DNA of 64,000 bases from Pisolithus tinctorius. Taxonomy: Eukaryota; Basidiomycota; Agaricomycetes; Boletales; Pisolithaceae. Of this stretch, positions 1-10,082 are shown piece after piece. Every line of letters begins with the position of its first letter. Position 1 is the first letter of the stretch. The DNA lies in assembly GCA_024663395.1 (NCBI GenBank), contig JANFAH010000050.1, positions 434,001 through 498,000 of the forward strand, in the 5' to 3' direction. Both the position numbers and the translations under genes were made by a program. The notes beneath the pieces are model-generated. The model did no database searches and was not told the DNA's origin. It saw nothing but the letters and a program-made list of their open reading frames with translations.

Positions 1-6
1 GAAGAG

Positions 7-225
7 GTGGGATGGGAGGACTTGGAATCTGAGAATGATGATGGGGATGATGAAATGCTTGATGATGACTTGCTGTGTGTTGCTGAGGAATTGGCTCTTG
101 CAGATGAATATCACCAACAGTTCAGTGAGATGTCATTGACAGAGTTCTCATGGGCAGATGACTGGGAATTAGATGTATTGGATATGGATCCCCCATCATC
201 TCCAAGTAAAAGACCATGTAGATAA
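7..225 (+). pseudogene. C-terminal fragment of an unidentified acidic protein
   Basis: A 72-residue open frame ends at a stop near 223. It is strongly acidic (runs of Asp/Glu at residues 4-21) and closes with a Ser/Pro stretch and a basic SKRPCR tail. Acidic C-termini of this type are common on fungal transposon proteins. The frame runs off the left edge, so the first Met may be internal. I do not recognise the family. It lies directly left of the hairpin minisatellite. Confidence 0.3.
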
Positions 226-317
226 TGAAGCTAGTCTTGTCTGTCTCTGAAAAATTCATTAGATGAGTGCCCATGGCATCTGAGGTGTTTTAATATACCA
301 GGAGTATGCAAAATTGG

Positions 318-706
318 GGGGATGGCCCCCAGTAACCTCTAAAGCTATGATGAAACATGCTACTGGCCTCAAGAAAGGGAGTGGGATGTCCCACAGTAGC
401 TTCCAAAGCTACCATGGGACATCCCATTGGCCTATGGAAGGGTGGTTGGGATGTCCCACAGTAGCCTCTGAAGCTATCATGGGACATCCCATTGACCTCT
501 GGAAGGGGGGATGGGATGTCCCACAGTAGCTTCCAAAGCTACCTTGGGACATCCCATTGGCCCATGGAAGGGGGATGGGATGTCCCACAGTAGCCTCTGA
601 AGCTATCATGGGACATCCCACTGTCCTATGGAAGGGGGGGGTGGGATGTCCCACAGTAGCCTCCAAAGCTATCAAGGGGCATCCCACTGTCCTGGGCATG
701 GGGCCC
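318..706. repeat. 65-bp hairpin minisatellite, about six copies
   Basis: The motif GGGATGTCCC starts at 383, 448, 513, 577 and 643, giving spacings of 65, 65, 64 and 66 bp, with a degenerate copy before the first. Each unit holds an inverted repeat: a TGGGATGTCCCA arm and a GTAGC arm are mirrored by GCTAC and TGGGACATCCCA around a loop of about 7 nt. Each copy could therefore fold as a stem of roughly 17 bp. Open frames on both strands simply follow the repeat. Confidence 0.85.
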
Positions 707-1340
707 CATGCCAATCAGATCATATAGCATCCTATGCCAGTGGGGCACTCACATGCTCATCCCCCACAATAGCATCATTTTGATACTATGTACGTATGTA
801 TGTATGTACCTCAACTGTAATTTGGAAACAAAAGTAGTGATCTTAGTAAGGAGTGACTGTTGTAACAAACACAAGAACTTACAGTACTATTGGGGGGATT
901 CTGAATCCATTAACCTTTAGTAATTGACAGGTTCACCTTCATCCACATTGTACAATTCTGCAGATGGCATCACACAAACACACTCATTGCCTGGTAGTCT
1001 TCAAATATCACTTAATATGTATAGTAAGTGTGTTTTGGGAGGGTAATGTTTTCATCCATCCCCCCAGTTTGATGGGTATGCTCATTGTCTGGATGATGAT
1101 CATAACAGCAATGTGTTTGTGAATGAAAGCTGGCATTCCAATGTGGGTGCAAGCTGCACATTTGCAGTTGAGGACCCCTGACACCTAAGGCAGCCATGGG
1201 ACAGCCCAGAATATATTACCAAAGCACTGGGATTATGGGACATCCCAGGTCCTGCACACTGTAAATAGCCCTGGGACATGGCCAGATGTCCCTGGGATGA
1301 CCTGGTCTGAGTGGCTTGTAGCTTGGATGATTTGCAGAAG
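707..1340. other. Spacer without a recognisable gene
   Basis: This CpG-poor DNA contains a short GTAT run near 789-808. Near 1,190-1,300 are scattered GGGACATCCC-like motifs resembling the hairpin unit to the left. The open frames are short, overlap on both strands and have no motif I can name. Confidence 0.4.
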
Positions 1341-1344
1341 AACT

Positions 1345-1957
1345 TCAGCCTAAATGCTTATGAAAATTGGTTACCTGAAGTGACTGAGGTAGCCTACAGA
1401 TATTTCTACAAAAGATGTGGCCATCGAGGCAGAGGAGGCCCTCTTGGTCTAATGACCAGCAGAGGTCTGTCAGAGCTGGGAGGTGGGAAGTGGAGACAGG
1501 GTCAGAGGGCAATGCAGAGATGATGTCAGCATGGAGCTGCTCAACATTGAAGATCATGGCAGCTTGGAGCACAGGGGCCAAGAGGTGGGTAGTACAGAGG
1601 GACAAAGTGAACTGTTCCTGGGTAAACACAGGGTGGAGGTTATGAGGGTTTACCTGTGCATAGTCCTTATCCCCCTCTTTTGGGTAAACATCCCAGTGGC
1701 AGGTAAGTGTGTTGGGCTTGGCTCCAAGGTGGCCAGGGTGGAAGCAGATGGCTAGATTGAACTGGGAGAGGTACTCTGACCAACGAGCCTGATGGTGGGT
1801 TAGGACCTTAGAGGTGGAGAAGTACTCCAAGTTTTTATGGTTGGTCACCACATCAGCAGGGGTGGCAGAGCCTTCCAAGTCATGTCACCAGTAGCAGAAG
1901 GCCTCAAAAATGGCCAACAACTCCTTATCATGAGTGTCATAGTTGAGCTCTGGAGCA
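1345..1957 (-). pseudogene. Ty3/gypsy pol fragment: RNase H to start of integrase
   Basis: Reading leftward from 1957, the frame begins with the RNase H motif ELNYDTHDKELLAIFEAF. After one in-frame TGA it continues through VVTNHKNLEYF, the conserved TDHKNLEYF block with the catalytic Asp of that block as Asn, then QARWSEYLSQF, and on toward the integrase zinc-binding region. Such a piece normally sits in the middle of a gypsy pol. It is cut off abruptly at the edge of the LTR starting at 1961, which points the other way. There is no upstream reverse transcriptase. The protein family appears to match that of the gag-pol pair to its right. Confidence 0.8.
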
Positions 1958-1960
1958 GTG

Positions 1961-2600
1961 TGTCATGACCATGACATCAGCATAAGCCCCTAACATCTAC
2001 TCTTCCCTCTTCCACACCCTGGGAACCTTTCTCCGCCCACTTCCGACGCATTCCCACGCTTCTCTGCCCTCTTCTGGCATGTTCCCACACTTCTCTGGCC
2101 CTTCCAACACATCTCCACACCTCTCTGAGGTCCCCTGTCTGTATTCTGACCAACTCCACCCACCTCCACTCTCAGGCCAGTCTTGTGAAGGCCAGGCCTT
2201 TGCCTGTGCCTCCTCTGAGATCTTGGTTGGCTTGTCAGGATGATGGACTTGCAGCCCTGCATCCCAGTTAGGGTTCCACCCTTGTGTTGGTCCTTCTCCA
2301 TTCTTCCACTCCTTCAGTATTTACTCTTGAGTTCCCTTGTCTTAGTTAAGGTCCCCATCATCCCTACCCTCTATCCCTTGTGTTGGCAGTACTGCTAACC
2401 TATTATACATTTATTGGCTTGCATTCTACACTGCCCCACCCTTGACCTACATCATATATAAGGCCGCATAGTACTCCGATGTAATCAGTACAAATATTGA
2501 ATAAAGTCCCCACTTCTGACTCCCTCTTGGTTCCCTCTGGAGTTTCATCTCCACTCTCTCTGAGTCCACTCTACCTCTGAAATATGAGGGCCAAGCTCAT
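1961..2600 (+). mobile_element. LTR of the left arm of an inverted LTR pair
   Basis: The LTR begins with TGTCATGACCATGACA, itself an inverted repeat (TGTCATG, 2 nt, CATGACA). A CATATATAAGG box lies near 2450 and an AATAAA signal near 2500, as expected for an LTR promoter and polyadenylation region. The same sequence recurs in reverse at the end of the right arm (to 8110), but the left copy has about 280 bp more in U3 (roughly 2080-2360). The internal end is uncertain; homology continues through the leader, so 2600 is approximate. No clear target-site duplication flanks 1961 and 8110. Confidence 0.75.
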
Positions 2601-2966
2601 GCAAGGGGGCAGTGCACTAGCTGAACCCAATGCCCTCTCATCCAACCTCTGACCTCTGACTCTGACTCTCTTCTCTGAAACTTTCCTCCATACCCCTCTG
2701 CTCACTGTTCATTGAATATCTTGCCACCCAGTGGTCAGAATCACTTCGGACTTTGACCACTGTACTCCACAGCCCAACCCACTCCTACTCCGCCCTAAGA
2801 GGATGTCAGGGGTGTTGTGTGACCTTGACAGTATATTCATACTCACACTTGTACAAGCTCTCTCACTTCCCCTACCACATCCACTATGCCTCCCATGACA
2901 CAGTTCTGACAATGGGATGCTACCAAGGCCCTTGCTACAGCCTTGGCAAACCCCTGATGTCTCCCT

Positions 2967-4175
2967 TTGGTTGTTGAGCCCTTCCAGAGCCTCTCCTCCA
3001 GGAGACACTCCAACCCCAACCCTGCTCCAGACAGTGCCTCATGTGCTGCACCCTCCTCCCATCAGCAGTCCACCCTCCACTCTCTGCCACTGCCTATCAT
3101 CATGCACCCTGGTGGAGATGGACCAGGCGACCCTGATGATGACCCTGATGATCCTGACTACCATCCTGGTGATGGGCCTGATGATGAGGATGATCCTGAC
3201 AACCTCATGGATCCCCTCAATGACCTGGTCCTTGCTCTGACCTGTGCCATCCATGCCCTGGCCCACTCCAACCAGCGCTCTGGAGACTCTGCTCCATGAA
3301 CCAAAGTCTGCAAGCTGGATACCTTTGATGGTTCCAACCCTAAAAAACTCCATGAGTTCTTGGTCCAATGTGAGCTCAATTTCCAGGACCACCCTCAGGC
3401 ATTCTGCTCTGACTGAGCCAAGGTCACATATGCACAGTCCTACCATAAGGGCATGGCATTGGCCTGGTTTGAACCCAATCTCCTCAATCCAGATGATTTC
3501 CTTAATCGTCTGCTGTGGATGGATGACCACCACAAGTTCCTCCATGAGCTCACCACCAACTTTGGCCCTCATGATGCTGCTGCCAATGCCATCCAGCATC
3601 TGGAAAATCTTACCATGAAGGACTCTTCATGTATTGTGAAGTACTTAGTGGAGTTCAACTGCTGGGCTTCTCAGGTAAAGGACTACAGTGAAGGCACACT
3701 CCACCACTGCTTCTACTCCAGTCTCCCCAACCTCATCAAGGATGAAGTGTCTTGTGGTGGCAAGCCTGCCACTCTTCATGCCCTCCATGAGTTGGCCCAG
3801 ACAGTAGATGCACACTACTGGGAGCACAGGTCAGAAGTCTCCCACTCTGCCAAGCCTCCTCCTGCTGAAAGAACTCCACTCTGCACCTCCAACTCCAAGC
3901 CAAAACCCTCCACATCATCCTCCACCCCTAAGTCTGACTCTAAAAAAGCCAAAGCACCAAAGTCCAACATCAACCATCTCCTTGGAAAGGATGGCAAGCT
4001 CACAGCAGCTGAGTGGCTCCAGTGCCTTACTGGTGGCCTGTGCCTCTTCTGTGGTGAACCTGGCCACTCTGCCAAGGATTGCCCAAAGTCAACTTCCCAC
4101 ACTGCCAAAGCCTGTGCTGCTAAGGCTGCAACTCCAACTGCTCCACCTGCAGAGAGGTCAGAGCCAAAAAATTAA
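2967..4175 (+). pseudogene. gag: Ty3/gypsy gag, left arm
   Basis: One reading frame runs from about 2967 to the stop at 4173-4175, interrupted only by TGA codons at 3297 and 3414. An acidic Pro/Asp stretch (residues about 50-85) is followed by the retrotransposon gag capsid-like core (FDGSNPKKLHEFLVQCELNF, then WFEPNLLNPDDFLNRLLWMD). A CCHC zinc knuckle, CLFCGEPGHSAKDC, lies near the end and would bind RNA. The first stop (SAP*TKV) is shared with the right arm; the second is unique to this arm. Both look like CGA to TGA changes. The product would package element RNA; this copy cannot make it whole. Confidence 0.85.
4166..4172 (+). other. Candidate -1 ribosomal frameshift site at the gag stop
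   Basis: The last gag codons read CCA AAA AAT TAA, so the heptamer A_AAA_AAT sits immediately before the stop. It fits the X_XXY_YYZ rule for -1 slippage. The downstream protease-RT frame is in the -1 register and open through this point. The same heptamer lies at the equivalent place in the right arm (6226-6232, minus strand). Confidence 0.6.
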
Positions 4176-5388
4176 TCTGCTCCTCCAGGGAGCCTGTATG
4201 TCCTGGAGGAAGTGTTGATCCCATCCATGCAGAAGTCCGCCTCAACACATCTGCTCTTTCGGACCCTAATTCTCTTCCAATTATTTCTCTTCCTGATTTC
4301 TCTGTAGATACTTTCCCTGCTCTGGTCAACTCAGGCTCCTTGCACTGCTTCGTCGACCCTTCTTTAGTTAAAAAATATAAAGTCACAACAAAAAATTTCT
4401 CTCTGCCTATTCCTCTCTGATTGTTTGATGGTACTAGTAATACTGCCATTTCCCAAGTAGTAGATTTCTCCATCCGCTTTGCCTCTGGTGATGTCACATC
4501 TGTTTCCTGTTATGTAACTCCATTGGATTCTGCCTGTTCATTGGTCTTGGGACACAACTGGCTCACCTGCTACAATCTGTCAATTGACTGGGTACTGAGC
4601 AGTATCTCATTCTGACCCTTGATACAAAGAATGCTGACACCCTTGGCACCTCCATCACCTTCTGTTGCAGCTTCTGCTTCAGTACTGACACCCTCCACTC
4701 CATCTGCTCCTCCAACATCAGCTCCACTGCCTTCTCTGACAGCTGGCTTGCCACACACTGCTCTGCATATCTCTCTCATTGGTGCTGCAGCTTTTGTCTG
4801 TGCTGGTGCCCTTCCTGGCTCTGCACAGTTCTGCTTGCAGCTCCACCCTGCAGATATGAAACTCCGAGCCTCTTCATTGCCCTCCACACCTCCTGATCTT
4901 TCTGTGGTACCCTCTGACTACCACGAGTTTGCTGATGTTTTTAGTAAAGCAAAGGCTACTGAACTCCCTCTGCACTGCAGCTTTGATTTAAATATAGATC
5001 TCAAAGAAGGGGCTTCTCTGCCTCTTGGCACTATCTACTCCCTCTCTCCACCCAAGCTTGAGGCACTCCACACCTTCATAGATGAGCACCTCAGCTACAG
5101 CTTCATTAAACAGTCAACCTCCACCCATGGTGCTCCTGTCCTCTTCATTAAGAAGAAAGATGGCTCACTCCACCTCTGTGTGGATTACTGAGGACTCAAC
5201 AAAATCACCAAGAAAGACCACTACCCACTCCCTCTCATCTCCAACTTGTTTGATTCTCTGAGCCATGCTAAAATCTATAGTAAAATCAACCTCTGCCATG
5301 CCTACCACTTAGTATGAATCAGTGCTGTTGACAAGTGGAAAACTGCCTTTTGCACTCGCTATGGCTCCTATGAATGGTTGGTTACCTT
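4173..5388 (+). pseudogene. pol: Ty3/gypsy pol, left arm: protease and N-terminal reverse transcriptase
   Basis: A single frame, -1 relative to gag, carries an aspartic protease region (ALVNSGSLHCFVD, about 4320-4360) and the start of the reverse transcriptase (HGAPVLFIKKKDGSLHLCVDY, then GLNKITKKDHYPLPLI, up to YGSYEWLVT). It then stops dead near 5388. There are no frameshifts; all interruptions are TGA codons (4418, 4613, 5189 and one near 5316). Two catalytic residues are lost: protease DSG is NSG (codon 4328-4330), and motif A of the RT reads KINL rather than KIDL (codon 5288-5290). Both are CpG to CpA changes. RT fingers, RNase H and integrase are missing from this arm. Confidence 0.85.
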
Positions 5389-6225
5389 CTTCGAGATCTA
5401 TATTTAAATCAAAGCTGCAGTGCAGAGGGAGTTCAGTAGCCTTTGCTTTACTAAAAACATCAGTGAACTCATGGTAGTCAGAGGGTGCCACAGAAAGATC
5501 AGGAGGTGTGGAGGGCATTGAAGAGGCTTGAAGTTTCATATCTTCAGGGTGGAGCTGCAAGCAGAACTGTGCAGAGCCAGGAAGGGCACCAGCACAGACA
5601 AAAGCTGCAGCACTGATAAGAGAGATATGCAGAGCAGTGTGTGGCAAGTCAGCCATTGGAGTAGGCAGTGGAGCTGATGTTGGAGGAGCAGACAGAGCAG
5701 AGGGTGTTGGTACTGAAGCAGAGGTTGTGACAGAAGGTGATGGAGGCGCCAAGGGCATCAGCATTCTTTGTATCAAGGGTCAGAATGAGATACTGCTCAG
5801 TACCCAGTCAATCAATGGATTGTAGCAGGCGAGCCAGTTGTGTCCCAAGACCAATGAACAGGCAGAATCCAATGGAGTTACATAACAGGAAACAGATGTG
5901 ACATCACCAGAGGCAATGCAGATGGAGAAATCTACTACTTGGGAAATGGTGGTATTACTAGTACCATCAAACAATCAGAGAGGAATAGGCAGAGAGAAAT
6001 TTTTTGTTGTGACTTTATATTTTTTAACTAAAGAAGGGTCGACGAAGCAGTGCAAGGAGCCTGAGTTGACCAGAGCAGGGAAAGTATCTACAGAGAAATC
6101 AGGAAGAGAAATAATTGGAAGAAGAGAATTAGGGTCAGAAAGAGTGGATGTGTTGAGGTGGACTTCTGCACAGATGGGATCAACACTTCCTCCAGGATGT
6201 ACAGGCTCCCTGGAAGAGCAGATTA
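5389..6225 (-). pseudogene. pol: Ty3/gypsy pol, right arm: protease and pre-RT region
   Basis: This is the reverse-complement partner of the left-arm pol. The frame runs from the gag stop region at 6225 through protease (ALVNSGSLHCFVD, again NSG for DSG) and the spacer IQRMLMPLAPPSPSV to FDLNIDLEEG near 5395, where homology ends. It shares with the left arm the TGA before LFDG and the missing protease Asp. It stops about 370 bp earlier in the element than the left arm, so the left-arm RT piece forms the loop between the arms. Protein identity to the left arm looks roughly 90 percent by eye. Confidence 0.8.
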
Positions 6226-7356
6226 ATTTTTTGGCTCTCACCTCTCTGCAGGCAGAGTGGTTGGAGTTGTGGCCTTAGCAGCATGGGCCTTGGCAGCACA
6301 GGAAGTTGACTTTGGGCAATCCTTGGCAGAGTGACCAGGTTCACCACAGAAGAGGCACAGCCCACCAGTAAGGTGGCAGAGCTGCTCAGCTGCTGTGAGC
6401 TTGCCATCCTTTCCAAGGAGATGGTTCATGTCAGACTTTGGCACTACAGCCTTTTTAGAGTCAGGCTTAGGGGTGGAGGATGATGTGGAGGGTTTTGGCT
6501 TGGAGTTGGAGGTGCAGAGTGGAGTTCTTTCAGCAGGAGGAGGCTTGGCAGAGTGGGAGACTTCTGACCTGTGCTCCCAGTAGCACACATCTACTGTCTG
6601 GGCCAACTTGTGGAGGGCATGAAGAGTGGCAGGCTTGCCAACACAAGACACTTCATCCTTGATGCAGTCAGGGAGACCAGAGTAGAAGTGGTGGCAGAGT
6701 GTGCCTTCACTGCAGTCCTTTACCTGAGAATCCCAGTGGTTGAATTCCACTAAGTACTTCACAATACATGAAGAGTCCTTCGTGGTAAGATTTTCCAGAT
6801 GCTGGACAGTATTGGCAGCAGCATCATGAGGGCCAAAGTTGGTGGTGAGCTTGCAGTGGAACTTGCGGTGGTCATCCATCCACAGCAGACGATTAAGGAA
6901 ATCATCTGGATTGAGGAGATTGGGTTCAAACCAGACCAATGCCATGCCCTTAAGGTAGGACTGTGCATATGTGACCTTGGCTTTGTCAGAGCAGAATGCC
7001 TGAGGGCAGCCCTGGAAATTGAGCTCACATTGGACCAAGAACTCACAGAGTTTTTTAGGGTTGGAACCATCAAAGGTATCCAGCTCACAGACTTTGGTTC
7101 ATGGAGCAGAGTCTCCAGAGCGCTGGTTGGAGTGGGCCAGGGCATGGATGGCCCAGGTCAGAGCAAGGACCATGTCATTGAGGGGATCCATGAGGTTGTC
7201 AGGATCATCCTCATCATCAGGCCCATCACCAGGATGGTAGTCAGGATCATCAGGGTCATCATCAGGGTCACTGGTCCATCTCTGCCAGGGTGCACAATGA
7301 TAGGAGGTGGCAGAGAGTGGAGGGTGGACTGCTGATGGGAGGAGGGTGCAGCACAT
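6226..7356 (-). pseudogene. gag: Ty3/gypsy gag, right arm
   Basis: This mirror copy of the left gag is in one frame with TGA at 7099-7101 (SAP*TKV, shared with the left arm) and at 6238-6240. It carries the acidic Asp/Pro stretch, the gag core (WFEPNLLNPDDFLNRLLWMD) and the CCHC knuckle CLFCGEPGHSAKDC. The left-arm stop after AFCSD is absent here (Lys instead), so the arms have also diverged separately. The A_AAA_AAT heptamer before the original gag stop is retained at 6226-6232. Confidence 0.85.
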
Positions 7357-7789
7357 GAGGCACTGTCTGGAGCAGGGTTAGAGTTGGAGCGCCTCCTGGA
7401 GAAGCTCTGGAAGGGCTCATCAACTGAAGGGAGATGTCAGGGGTTTGCCAAGGCTGTAGCAAGGGCCTTGGTAGCATCCCATTGTTGGAGACATGTCATG
7501 GGAGGCATAGTGGATGTGGTAGGGGAAGTGAGAGAGCTTGTACAAGTGAGAGTATGAATATACTGTCAAGGTTGCACAACACCCTTGACTTCCTCTTAGG
7601 GCAGAGTAGGAGCAGGTTGGGCTGCGGAGTACAGTGGTCAAAGTCTGAAGCAATTCCAACCACTGGGTGGCAAGATATTCAATGAACAGTGAACAGAGGG
7701 GTATGGAGGAAAGTTTTGGAGAAGAGAGTCAGAGTCAGAGGTTGGAGGTCAGATGAGAGGGTGTTGGGTTAGCTAGTGTGCTGCCCCCT

Positions 7790-8110
7790 TGCATGAGCTT
7801 GGCCCTCATATTTCAGAGGTAGAGTGGACTCAGAGAGAGTGGAAACAAAACTCTGGAGGGAAATGAGAGGGAGTTGGAAGTGGGGACTTTATTCAATATT
7901 TGTACTGATTACATCAGAGTACTATGCAGCCTTATATATGATGTAGGTCAAGGGCAGGGCAGTGTAGAATGCAAGCCAATACACATATAACAGGTTAGCA
8001 GTACCTCTGACACAAGGGAATGCGCCAGAAGAGGGCGGAGAAGTGCAAGAATGTGTCAGAAGAGGGCAGAGTAGATGTTAGGGGCCTATGCTGATGTTAT
8101 GGTCATGACA
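7790..8110 (-). mobile_element. LTR of the right arm of the inverted LTR pair
   Basis: Read on the minus strand from 8110, this starts TGTCATGACCATAACATC and has the same TATATAAGG box and AATAAA signal as the left LTR. About 280 bp of U3 present on the left are missing. Between it and gag (7357-7790) lies the matching untranslated leader. The base next to 8110 and the following unique DNA do not continue the RNase H sequence found left of 1961. Confidence 0.7.
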
Positions 8111-8295
8111 CCCCTTCAGTGATGTCTGCACACTGGAAGGAAGCTGGCAAGATTACCTTGGGGAAACATTTGAGGAATCAGGAACACTGCCCAAGCATGA
8201 TGTTGTACAGGGTCAATACTCCTTCCATTGGGTGGATTAGGCCTGTTCCAGAATGTCCACCAAGGAGATGGTCAAGTTAGGTGAAGATGCATTAG
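8111..8295. other. Short spacer between two mobile elements
   Basis: CpG-poor DNA with no open frame or motif I can name. Confidence 0.4.
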
Positions 8296-8297
8296 TA

Positions 8298-9875
8298 CAG
8301 TGGCTCAAAACACTGTCCACATGTTTGTATGTTTTACATTAGTTATGACTAAACACAATAACCCCTGACCCTGGCCCTAAACCATGAGTGTATGAAATAA
8401 GGTACTTACTCTTGGCTTTCTATTGGTCCATGAATCAAGTGATGTGGATAGGAATTGATAGAATAGCAGCCATTTGAAAATGTCATGTCATGTGGACAGT
8501 TCTTTGACTTACAGTTTTGATTACATAGTTTTGAGTTTAACAATGTTTAAAATGCTGTGAGGTGCTTACTAATGCTTACATGGTATATCACATGGTCTAT
8601 TTGATTATTTGTCATCATACAAACAATGCCAAACAATGAATTGAGACCATCAAGGCTCCCTCTTCTACCCCCAACTCATGAAACCATCCTCCTGGTCCAT
8701 CTGGGCCATTTTCTCAGAGTAATCCCCATAAATATTGGTGCCCACTACAGTAATGTCATCAGGGTACATGTCCAACATAATCAAACCCTTAAAAAATCTG
8801 CTTTCAGTCATCCCTGTGCTGTTTCCCCCACCCATACCTGACATGTTCTGCAACTAATCAGTACTGAGAATGCTGAAAAAGCCATGATGGTTAATCTGGC
8901 ACTGTAAAACATGACTAACAATCCAATCACCTCTTATCTGGTGGGTTTCCACCTCAGGGGTGCTGGGTTGAGGGCTAGGGTGGACTAAAACTCTTCATTA
9001 CGGTCTAGGTGCCCTGGGGGGGATAGTCCACTGAACTATTAGGAGCAAGATTCCATCACTCCATCTAGCCCTGAGTATTACCTATGGTCTTATATAACCA
9101 AATCACCCATTCTCAGTCATCCACAGTCAGCTGAGAGCACAGTCTAGCCATGCTTCCCATGCCACCTGAAGTGCACAGGAATGTTTTATCTCACCCCAGC
9201 ATTGAAACTAGTTGCACTGTGGTGAAAATGCACTGGTTAAAAGGTGCTTTGTTTGTTCATCATTTCCTGATGTGCTGGATTGACCTCCATGGCATTTCCA
9301 GCATTCTCAGTACTGATTAGTTGCAGAACATGTCAGGTATGGGTGGGGGAAACAGCACAGGGATGACTGAAAGCAGATTTTTTAAGGGTTTTATTGTGTT
9401 GGACATGTACCCTGATGACATTACTGTAGTGGGCACCAATATTTATGGGGATTACTCTGAGAAAATGGCCCAGATGGACCAGGAGGATGGTTTCATGAGT
9501 TGGGGTAGAAGAGGGAGCCTTGATGGTCCCAATTCATTGTTCAGCATTGTTTGTATGATGACAAATAATCAAATAGACCATGTGATATACCATGTAAGCA
9601 TTAGTAAGCACCTCACAGCATTTTAAACATTGTTGAACTCAAAACTATGTAATCAAAACTGTAAGTCAAAAAACTGTCTGCATGACATGTCATTTTCAAA
9701 TGGCTGCTATTCCATCAATTTCTATCCAAATCACTTGATTCATGGACCAATAGAAAGCCAAGAGTAAGTACCTTATTTTATACACTCATGGTTTAGGGCT
9801 AGGGTCAGGGGTTATTGTGTTTAGTCATAACTAATGTAAAACATACAAACATGTGGACAGTTTTTTGAGCCACTG
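8298..9875. mobile_element. Fold-back element with long terminal inverted repeats, Tc1/mariner-like ends
   Basis: The ends read TA-CAGTGGCTCAAAA (TA at 8296-8297) and TTTTGAGCCACTG-TA (TA at 9876-9877), so a TA target duplication flanks ends of Tc1/mariner style. The arms, 8298 to about 8873 and about 9301 to 9875, are near-identical inverted copies of about 575 bp. The loop of about 427 bp encodes no transposase. Each arm contains the same roughly 62-codon frame starting MQNMSGMGGGNS and running through TVVGTNIYGDYSEKMAQMD. I do not recognise that peptide. The element looks non-autonomous. Confidence 0.75.
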
Positions 9876-10082
9876 TATATGGCTGTTACAATCAGAAGGC
9901 TGACTTTGGTCAGGTTGGTGTTGACACTATCCTCTATCTGTGATATGAGTGGCAATGGTTTAAGTGATGCATAGGATAAACAGTGTTTTACTGAGCATTT
10001 GTCTTTGAGGTGGGCCTCTTGGCTGATAATGACAGGGACAGGTTTGATGTATGTGAGGAGATTGGTGTCAGGTTGATCTGTG

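Noticed and set aside
290..714. ORFs on both strands in the 65-bp minisatellite
   Set aside because: They are translations of the hairpin repeat with no non-repeat sequence.
1483..1755. Plus-strand ORFs opposite the RNase H fragment
   Set aside because: The minus strand carries conserved RNase H motifs; the plus-strand frames do not resemble any protein.
3039..3599. 186-codon minus-strand ORF opposite gag (and its mirror at 6,799-7,335 plus)
   Set aside because: It is antisense to a clear gag frame in both arms; gag explains the conserved openness.
1961..8110. Inverted pair read as a normal transposon with long terminal inverted repeats
   Set aside because: Each arm is an LTR-gag-pol half of a retrotransposon, no transposase lies inside, and no target duplication flanks the whole.
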